Assembly: GCA_964612465.1 (NCBI GenBank)
Contig: CAZTDF010000143.1
Location: 1 to 12,280, forward strand
Length of the DNA stretch: 12,280 bases
From: JAFGPJ01 sp964612465
GTDB lineage: Bacteria; Planctomycetota; Phycisphaerae; Sedimentisphaerales; Anaerobacaceae
Direction of reading: 5' to 3'
In this document: in pieces, positions 7,263 to 12,280 of the stretch
Numbering within the stretch: position 1 is the first letter of the stretch
How the letters are laid out: each line of letters starts with the position of its first letter
Translations under genes and position numbers: made by a program
The notes under the pieces: generated by a model
Told to the model about the DNA's origin: nothing
What the model saw: the letters and a program-made list of their open reading frames with translations, nothing else
Database searches by the model: none

Positions 7263-8914
7263 GGGACATGGTCGAAGAATTCGAGCTCCGGCTCGTCGCC
7301 GATGACGTTATTACCGCCTCCTGCGCCGCCGGTCCTCCGAGGGGAACTGCCCGGGCGGTCGTACCAGTAAAGAAATTGCCACGGACTGTAGAAACACACG
7401 CTCTTGGCCAATTGGTACGCATGGCTCGCGTTGTCGTCGACCCGCCGGTCGTAGTAGCAGATAGTATTATCACCCGCGCCGGCCAGCATTCGAGTAAATA
7501 AGATTGTCAGAGTCAGGCTGTTGGATGGTCTGGTTTCGTCGCCACGGATACCCTCCTGCGTCATGAGATTCGGATACGTTCGGCTGTAGCCGGTCGGGCG
7601 GTATTCATCGTGAATATCGACCATCAGATGATGCTCGGCGGCTTTGCGGACGGCGTGGTGGAGCCATGCGGTCCATTGCTGCGAGCCGACCTGGACGAAG
7701 CCGTACTTTACGCCTTTGATGCCCCATTTTTCATAGAGCGGCAGAATTTCGTCGAGTTGCCGTTCGAGCGCCTTGCGGTTGACATAAAGTATGATTCCAA
7801 TGCCGCGATGTTTCGCGTAGTCGATAACCCGGTGCAGATCCAGCGGGCCTTTCGAGCGTTTGGGATCGACCGAGATGGTCCTGGCGTCGGATTCTTCGCT
7901 GTTTTCTGCGCCGTACCAGCCGGCGTCAAATTCGACGTATTGCAGATTGTGCTCGACGGCGAAATCGACGCAGGCTTTGCCGCCGGTGGTGGTCAAAGTC
8001 ACTTCGCGGATAACTTTGCCCGGCCTGATCCATGAAGTATCTTCGATCGCGCAGGGCTCGTTGAGGTTCAGCAGCAGATAATTGCGTTCGAGCAGCTCTC
8101 CGGGAGTCCGGCCGAGCATAATAACCCGCCATGGCGTCGTCATCGGGGCCGCGGCATCGACTTCGCTGTGCAGCGAACTGACCAGCGTGAGCGGTCGGTC
8201 CTGCTCAGGCGAAAGACGCATGCGAGCGTAATCCACCAGCCGGGCTTCGGCCACAGACGCGAAAAGTCTCTTGTCGATCTGAACTGTCAGCGGCCTTTCA
8301 CAATTGTTCTTAATCTTGCTGAGTGGAACCTTGCTATACTCGCCTTGGGCGGAATAGACGGCGTAAGCTGTGTGGTCGTGCGTGAAATGAAACTGCGTTT
8401 TCTCCGCCGAGATGACGAAGTTTTTGAGAGCATCCTGCTGCGGCAGGGTATAACAGAAGGCCGCCCCTTCGTTGTAAGCACGGAACGTCAGGACAAGCCG
8501 GCGATGGGGCGGGCGGCTTTCTCTGAGTTCGACAACGAGCTGGTTGTAGTGGTTGCGGATTGTCTTTCGCTCGGCGTAAACGGGCGAATACGTGCTGTCG
8601 TGACTTGTTCGAGAGACCTCGACGATTTCAAAGCCGGCTTCAAGCGGGACATCGTCCTTGATTGCCAATCCCAGGCGCGAATCGGCAATAACCAGCCGAT
8701 CATTATACGATACGGTGTAAGTCGGGCAGCTTTGCCGCTCGCCAATGTCCTTGAGATCGAACGTTACGGCGACATTTCCATCCGGGGATTCGAGCAGAAG
8801 CCCCGCCTGAGCGGCACGAACGGTACCGATGCAGGCAAGGGCGAGAAAGACGCCGGCAATATAACTGCACGGCGATGAGGTTTTCGGGTAGCGATAATTA
8901 ACTTTATTCTGCAT
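7263..8914 (-). CDS. Exported GH97 glycoside hydrolase, C-terminus lost in gap
   Basis: GH97 enzymes are alpha-glucosidases or alpha-galactosidases (SusB type), usually periplasmic. The start is ATG 8914, with GGAG 7 nt upstream. Of the protein, 550 residues are visible: a signal peptide (about 1-37), the N-terminal beta-sandwich opening with LESPDGNVAVTF, then the TIM barrel from about 290 (VEFDAGWYG, GIILYVNRK, GVKYGFVQVGSQQW, DIHDEYRPTGYSRTYPNL, QEGIRGDE, FTRMLAGAGDNT). Glu460 in GIRGDE matches the general acid of the family. The retaining-enzyme nucleophile Asp position is Gly405 in KYGF, as in the inverting SusB group, while the SusB base position before RPTG is Asp436-Glu437. The break at EPELEFFDHV comes just before the C-terminal domain. 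It faces the ThuA cassette and is 43 nt downstream of the CPBP gene. Confidence 0.9.
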
Positions 8915-8957
8915 AAGAATCTCCGTATTGAGACAGCCGTCTTTTTAGAAGGCGGAG

Positions 8958-9791
8958 TTATTGATATAAGGCTATTGCTACGCTGGACGCGTTAAAGAAC
9001 AGGTGGATAAAAATAGGCCGAAACAAAGAGCCGCTCTTTTCATACGAATAGCCCAGGCATACGCCTAAAACAAATAACGCCGGCCAGTGTCCGGGATCTT
9101 CGTGCATGGTCGCGAAGAACACCGAGCTTGCTGCTATCGCCGGCCAGGCACTGTTTCTGATATTGAAAAAGGAGCGTATCGCCGTCTGAATGAATCCTCG
9201 AAACAACATCTCCTCGATCAGCGGCGCGATTACCACGGCGATAAACACAATCATAATACGAAGCGGCAACTGCGGATATTCCGTGATCAATTCGAGCTGC
9301 TGATGCTGCTGCATCTCGTAATCGGTGCCCCAAATTAATTCGGCAACAAACATTGTCATGGTAATTGCGGCCATCATAATCGGCCAGACCGCCAGCAGAT
9401 TCACAATCGCCATGAAAAAATCTTTCACGATTGTCCTGATATTCAGACCGAATCCCTTCAATCGCCGGGCGAAATGAACGTGCGCCAGAAACATCATTGC
9501 CGCTATTGTTACTGCCGCCCCGATGCTCATAACCAGGTGATCCCTGAATATTTTTTGCCAGCCGTGCAGGCCCGGCGTGAGTTTTTGGACCAGGGCTACT
9601 ACCAACGCAACCGCTCCGAACCAGAGCATCAGTGGAACGAGGGGCAAATAGGGGGGCATGCTGTTTCGACGGGGCGGCGAATCGGCCAAAGCTTTTGTGC
9701 CCAGAGATGTATCGAGCAGCCAGCAGGCGAATAATATCAGCCCTGCCAGCCAGATGAAGTCTGTTGCGGTTATGGTCTCAGCGAATTCCAT
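8958..9791 (-). CDS. CPBP family intramembrane metalloprotease
   Basis: The 277-residue product is a polytopic membrane protein of the CPBP / ABI (Rce1-like, PF02517) glutamic-type protease family. Hydrophobic segments are visible at about 11-29, 48-70, 86-106, 126-153, 178-192, 215-228 and 238-250. The three signature motifs are complete: EExxxR at Glu193-Glu194-Arg198, FxxxH at Phe226-His230, and HxxxN at His263-Asn267. The substrate is unknown; family members process prenylated or peptide substrates, or act as immunity proteins. The start at 9791 gives a first helix directly at the N-terminus but no Shine-Dalgarno sequence is seen; the next Met (residue 45) lacks one too. It is divergent from murA, with 76 nt between starts. 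Possible co-transcription with GH97 (43-nt spacing) says little about function. Confidence 0.88.
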   Translation of the reverse strand: MEFAETITATDFIWLAGLILFACWLLDTSLGTKALADSPPRRNSMPPYLPLVPLMLWFGAVALVVALVQKLTPGLHGWQKIFRDHLVMSIGAAVTIAAMMFLAHVHFARRLKGFGLNIRTIVKDFFMAIVNLLAVWPIMMAAITMTMFVAELIWGTDYEMQQHQQLELITEYPQLPLRIMIVFIAVVIAPLIEEMLFRGFIQTAIRSFFNIRNSAWPAIAASSVFFATMHEDPGHWPALFVLGVCLGYSYEKSGSLFRPIFIHLFFNASSVAIALYQ

Positions 9792-9829
9792 TGACTATTT
9801 ACTGTTGAATATTTACTATTCTTGAATTG
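9791..9829 (+). promoter_or_regulatory. Candidate murA promoter within degenerate heptamer repeats
   Basis: TTGACT (9791-9796), a 17-nt spacer and TACTAT (9814-9819) make a plausible sigma70-type promoter with a leader of about 42 nt. The same bases contain a direct repeat: TTGACTATTTACT (9791-9803) and TTGAATATTTACT (9805-9817), 12 of 13 identical with a 14-bp period, followed by TTGAATTG at 9822. A second weaker promoter (TTGAAT 9822-9827, 17 nt, TAATTG) is possible. Confidence 0.45.
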
Positions 9830-9867
9830 TCCGTTTTGAACCTCTAATTGTCAAAGGAAAACAGAGC

Positions 9868-11136
9868 ATGGATGTATTTCGCGTTGAAGGACCGGTTCAA
9901 TTATCCGGCAGCGTTCGTATTAACGGCTCGAAAAATGCTTCGTTGCCGATCATGGCCGCAACGATTTTAGCACCCGGCCAATCGAGACTAAAAGCCGTAC
10001 CGCATCTTTTAGACATTTCCGTGTGCGGCGAATTGCTTGGGCGACTGGGCTGTAAAATCACTCGCGGCGCCGAAGGCGATTTGTGCATAGATTCGACGGT
10101 CGTTGATAATCCGGTAGGTGAGTATGAAATTGTCTGCAGGATGCGAGCGGGGATTTGTATTCTCGGCCCGCTGCTGGCGAGGTGCGGCAGGGCGGAAGTT
10201 TCCATGCCGGGCGGCTGTGCAATTGGTGACAGGCCCGTCAACCTTCACCTCAAGGGCCTGAAGGCCCTCGGCGCACAAATTCATCTCAAGAACGGCTATA
10301 TCGTCGCCGAAGCTCCGAATGGTTTGGAAGGCAAAGAGATTTTCATGGGCGGGCCGTTCGGCTCTACCGTGCTCGGCACCGCGAACGTGCTGATGGCCGC
10401 GACGCTGGCAAAGGGCCGAACCGTTATTGAGTCGGCCGCTTGTGAGCCGGAGATAGCGGACCTTGCGAACTGTCTGAATAAGATGGGCGCGAAGATAACA
10501 GGAATCGGCTCGCCTCGACTGACAATCGACGGGGTCGAAAAACTGGAGCCGGTAGAGTATGAAGTCGTTCCTGATCGGATCGAGGCAGGGACCTTTATCG
10601 TCGCCGCCGCGATAACCGCCAGCGAGTTGCGGCTGCAGAACTGCCGGCTCGGTGATATGATGGCTGTCGTCGACACGCTCAGACACATCGGGATTTCGAT
10701 CGACGCCGAAGGTGACGGCTGTGTAGTCAGCCGCCGGGGCCCGATTAATCCCACCGAGATTACTACGCAGCCTTATCCGGGTTTTCCGACCGATTTGCAG
10801 GCCCAGTTTATGGTTTTGCTGTCGCTTGCCGAGGGCAATAGCGTAGTAATCGAGAAGGTCTTTCCCGACCGGTTTATGCACGTTGCCGAGCTGAATCGAA
10901 TGGCGGCGAATTTACGCAAGGAAGGGCCGACCGTGATCGTAGCCGGCGTAAAGAAACTCATAGCAGCCCAGGTCATGGCGTCGGACTTGCGGGCGTCGGC
11001 GGCGCTCGTGCTGGCAGGATTGGCCGCCGAAGGGACAACTACTATTAACAGGGTCTATCATATCGACCGGGGCTACGAAAGAATCGAAGAAAGATTGAAT
11101 CCTCTCGGTGCGAAAATTATCCGGGAGAATGCTTAG
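9868..11136 (+). CDS. murA: UDP-N-acetylglucosamine 1-carboxyvinyltransferase
   Basis: MurA transfers enolpyruvate from PEP to UDP-GlcNAc, the first committed step of peptidoglycan synthesis, in the cytoplasm. The 422-residue length is normal for the family. Key residues are present: Lys22-Asn23 in GSKNA near the N-terminus, the fosfomycin-target Cys117 in PGGCAIGDRPV, and Asp309 in GFPTDLQAQF. The C-terminal DLRASAALVLAGL and IDRGYERIEERL motifs are typical. Because Cys and not Asp occupies position 117, the enzyme is predicted to be fosfomycin-sensitive. AAAGGA lies about 10 nt before the ATG. It stands alone on the plus strand, divergent from the CPBP gene and convergent with the FHA gene. 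Presence of murA fits planctomycetes now known to make peptidoglycan. Confidence 0.97.
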   Translation: MDVFRVEGPVQLSGSVRINGSKNASLPIMAATILAPGQSRLKAVPHLLDISVCGELLGRLGCKITRGAEGDLCIDSTVVDNPVGEYEIVCRMRAGICILGPLLARCGRAEVSMPGGCAIGDRPVNLHLKGLKALGAQIHLKNGYIVAEAPNGLEGKEIFMGGPFGSTVLGTANVLMAATLAKGRTVIESAACEPEIADLANCLNKMGAKITGIGSPRLTIDGVEKLEPVEYEVVPDRIEAGTFIVAAAITASELRLQNCRLGDMMAVVDTLRHIGISIDAEGDGCVVSRRGPINPTEITTQPYPGFPTDLQAQFMVLLSLAEGNSVVIEKVFPDRFMHVAELNRMAANLRKEGPTVIVAGVKKLIAAQVMASDLRASAALVLAGLAAEGTTTINRVYHIDRGYERIEERLNPLGAKIIRENA

Positions 11137-11137
11137 A

Positions 11138-11224
11138 AGTGAGCTAAAGTGACTAAAGTGAACTAAAGTGCCTAAAATGATCTCCAAACTTTAGGCACTT
11201 TAGTCACTTTTAATTTTAGGCACT
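11138..11224. repeat. Array of 9-10 bp repeats in both orientations between murA and the FHA gene
   Basis: Forward units are AGTGAGCTAA (11138), AGTGACTAA (11148), AGTGAACTAA (11157) and AGTGCCTAA (11167). Reverse units are TTAGGCACT (11191), TTAGTCACT (11200) and TTAGGCACT (11216). The array begins two bases after the murA stop and ends just before the FHA stop. Confidence 0.85.
11162..11204. terminator. Hairpin between convergent murA and FHA genes, possible bidirectional terminator
   Basis: A perfect 15-bp stem (11162-11176 with 11190-11204) encloses a 13-nt loop. An alternative 15-bp stem pairs 11146-11160 with 11196-11210, using much of the same right arm. There is no clean T-run directly after the stem in either direction, so intrinsic termination is plausible but not certain. 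Confidence 0.5.
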
Positions 11225-11228
11225 CTCC

Positions 11229-11600
11229 TTACTCAATCATTGTGGGACGCTGCCGCTCACCTACCTTTTTGAAGTGGGACAGCGCACTTTCGCTATCATC
11301 GAAGTCTTTTTCTGTGTATAAGAGTGTAGTCTGGCCGATACGGATTTGGTCGCCCTCTTTCAAGGTGGTTAGCTCGGTGATTTTCCGATCATTGATCAGC
11401 ACTCCATGCTTGCTGTTCATATCTTCGGCATTGTGTTCGTTTGTATTTTCATCATACCGTATTCGCAGGTGCTTGCGAGAGACCATATCGTCCAGTATCT
11501 GCATTGGAAGGGCCTCGGCTCTTCCAATCACATTTGTTCGCCTGCCAAGCGGCAGATATTCGCCTTTTTGCTCTCCTGATGTTACGATAATAGAAGCCAT
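11229..11600 (-). CDS. Small FHA-domain protein
   Basis: The start is ATG 11600, with AAGGAG 5 nt upstream; a longer in-frame extension to 11678 lacks this support. The 123-residue cytoplasmic protein is almost entirely one forkhead-associated domain, which binds phosphothreonine peptides. Conserved positions are present: Gly26-Arg27 (VIGR), Ser41-Arg-Lys-His44, and Asn62 with Gly66 in MNSKHGVLIND, followed by the LKEGDQIRIG strand. The last 25 residues form an acidic then basic tail (FDDSESALSHFKKVGERQRPTMIE) containing Ser and Thr. No kinase, phosphatase or secretion gene is adjacent, so its partner is unknown; stand-alone FHA adaptors commonly serve Ser/Thr kinase signalling, which planctomycetes have in quantity. 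It has its own promoter (11685-11713). Confidence 0.9.
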   Translation of the reverse strand: MASIIVTSGEQKGEYLPLGRRTNVIGRAEALPMQILDDMVSRKHLRIRYDENTNEHNAEDMNSKHGVLINDRKITELTTLKEGDQIRIGQTTLLYTEKDFDDSESALSHFKKVGERQRPTMIE

Positions 11601-11684
11601 TGTTACTCCTTGTGATAGATCCTTGCGGATGTATGCGTATCGGCAAAATCTACAATCGCCTTGTTGCAATAATAACAAGAAGGT

Positions 11685-11713
11685 ATATTATTAGCTATCT
11701 GCAGCACAGTCAA
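11685..11713 (-). promoter_or_regulatory. Candidate sigma70-type promoter for the FHA gene
   Basis: On the minus strand TTGACT (11713-11708), a 17-nt spacer and TAATAT (11690-11685) closely match consensus. The leader to ATG 11600 would be about 78 nt and includes a small 6-bp hairpin at 11660-11679. Confidence 0.6.
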
Positions 11714-11838
11714 GCTCTTTTTAGGCTTTGTTTCAAAGTTTTGCCGTTTTGCGGAAGTCTTTTCCGGCAAAGCTGCTCCGCACGGGAGCCGCCGGAGAAC
11801 AATGATCCGACTAATGAGCAGAGCGGTTGCGTTTTTCC

Positions 11839-11858
11839 ATTGACGGCCGGCTGTCAAT
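11839..11858. promoter_or_regulatory. 20-bp dyad, possible operator upstream of the TIM-barrel gene
   Basis: ATTGAC and GTCAAT arms flank a GCCGGC palindromic core, with a single G/T mismatch on each side of the core, giving 9 of 10 matched pairs. It lies about 93 bases upstream of ATG 11952 and contains a TTGAC that could serve as a -35 element, but a convincing -10 at the right distance is lacking (TGATAT at 11865 is 19 nt away). Confidence 0.35.
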
Positions 11859-11951
11859 CGGTGATGATATTCGGGATTGAGGTCCCCTCACTTAAAATTA
11901 AAGTAATGCCGGAAAAGGTTTTTATCGAAAACATTTGAAAGGGATTAAACC

Positions 11952-12280
11952 ATGCGTCGTTTTTGTTTTATTTTGATGATCGTATTGTTGTTCTGCTCTC
12001 ATCAGGCATTTTCGCAGAAGGCCCCGACGGGTAATCCGGCGGATTTCAAGGTCAAGACTTGTCTGCATTCGGTCAGCTACGCCGGTTTCTGGCGTGGGCA
12101 GGCCAGACTGAGCATCGATGATTTTCTGGACAAGGCAAAGCAGCTCGGATTCGACGGCGTGATGATTATGGCCAAGAGGCCGCATGTTTCTGTTTTGGAT
12201 TATGACGCTGCCGCTCGAAGGGCATTGCGGCGTAAAATAGAAGGCCTCGGTCTCGAACTGGTCTGCCTGGCGGGATACAC
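11952..12280 (+). CDS. Exported TIM-barrel sugar isomerase/epimerase-like protein, partial (3' end beyond window)
   Basis: The frame from ATG 11952 is open to the window end (109 full codons). AAAGGG lies 7 nt before the start. Residues 1-21 form a clear signal peptide (MRRF, a long hydrophobic core, then AFS-QK as a cleavage site). The mature part starts a xylose-isomerase-like (AP_endonuc_2) barrel: KVKTCLHSVSYAGFW as the first strand, DDFLDKAKQLGFDGVMIM as first helix and second strand, and a helix then GLELVCLAGY as the third strand. Catalytic residues lie in the missing part. Export implies a free sugar or sugar derivative as substrate rather than a sugar phosphate. It is not adjacent to the ThuA cassette but could act on related compounds. 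Family confidence is moderate because only about one third is visible. Confidence 0.8.
   Translation, partial: MRRFCFILMIVLLFCSHQAFSQKAPTGNPADFKVKTCLHSVSYAGFWRGQARLSIDDFLDKAKQLGFDGVMIMAKRPHVSVLDYDAAARRALRRKIEGLGLELVCLAGY

Larger units (their letters stand above)
11601..11951. other. Intergenic region between divergent FHA and TIM-barrel genes
   Basis: This 351-base stretch has no supported gene; short open frames on both strands lack ribosome sites and family resemblance. It holds the FHA promoter, a 20-bp dyad at 11839-11858, and smaller inverted repeats: CTTGTT/AACAAG at 11660-11679, TTTGCCG/CGGCAAA at 11740-11771 enclosing CGGAA/TTCCG, and TGAGG/CCTCA at 11879-11891. No known riboswitch was recognised. 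Confidence 0.6.

Noticed and set aside
5573..7501. A 642-residue plus-strand open frame running through the second N run
   Set aside because: Beyond 7262 it is the shadow of GH97 on the other strand; only 5591-7162 is real coding sequence of the DUF1080-ThuA gene.
6380..8914. An 844-residue minus-strand open frame running through the second N run
   Set aside because: The part below 7163 is the antisense of the DUF1080-ThuA gene and shows no family pattern; GH97 is supported only for 7263-8914.
8915..8957. Terminator between the CPBP gene and GH97
   Set aside because: Only a short imperfect GCCGTC/AAGGCGG complementarity is seen, too weak to claim.
11138..11224. CRISPR array
   Set aside because: Units are only 9-10 bp with no spacers of regular 25-40 bp length, and no cas genes are nearby.
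11601..11678. N-terminal extension of the FHA protein to 11678
   Set aside because: The extension is Cys/Arg-rich and unrelated to FHA, would start at the predicted transcription start, and the ATG at 11600 has an ideal AAGGAG.

Overview
The window reads as a metagenome-assembled scaffold from a Planctomycetota-like bacterium, probably near the Phycisphaerae. This is inferred from gene content (ThuA, DUF1080 and exported TIM-barrel 'sugar isomerase' proteins, GH97), several starts with poor Shine-Dalgarno sequences, and moderate GC. No 16S or other marker is present, so the assignment is soft. There are two runs of exactly 100 N (3838-3937 and 7163-7262). No tRNA, rRNA, CRISPR array, insertion sequence or phage gene was seen.

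Layout. (1) Positions 1-3565, minus strand: a housekeeping operon prfB -> pepA -> folE -> a PTPS-like pterin-fold gene that runs off the window start. prfB carries the classical CTT-TGA-C programmed +1 frameshift, so its true start is 3565. (2) Positions 3732-7162, plus strand: a sugar cassette of a secreted ThuA protein, a ketose 3-epimerase-type TIM barrel, and a secreted DUF1080-ThuA fusion, driven by a near-consensus promoter at 3652-3680. The first N run is almost certainly an unmerged 55-bp contig overlap inside the first ThuA gene; collapsing it restores a 253-codon reading frame. (3) Positions 7263-8914, minus strand: an exported GH97 glycosidase convergent with the cassette, its C-terminus lost in the second N run. 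(4) Positions 8958-9791, minus: a CPBP-family membrane protease. (5) Positions 9868-11136, plus: murA, divergent from the protease. (6) Positions 11229-11600, minus: a small FHA-domain protein, separated from murA by an array of 9-10 bp repeats that folds into competing hairpins. (7) Positions 11952-12280, plus: the N-terminal part of an exported TIM-barrel protein, cut by the window end.

How they may work together. ThuA and DUF1080 families are linked by published work to 3-keto-glycosides, and the TIM barrel between them keeps the full metal and proton-transfer set of D-tagatose/D-allulose 3-epimerases. With GH97 opposite, this looks like a glycan-use locus combining ordinary hydrolysis (GH97) with oxidation-dependent cleavage of 3-keto sugars. 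No Gfo/Idh/MocA or GMC dehydrogenase that would make the 3-keto group is visible, so it must be encoded elsewhere or outside the window. This is the best candidate for an under-described system here. The remaining genes are ordinary housekeeping functions.
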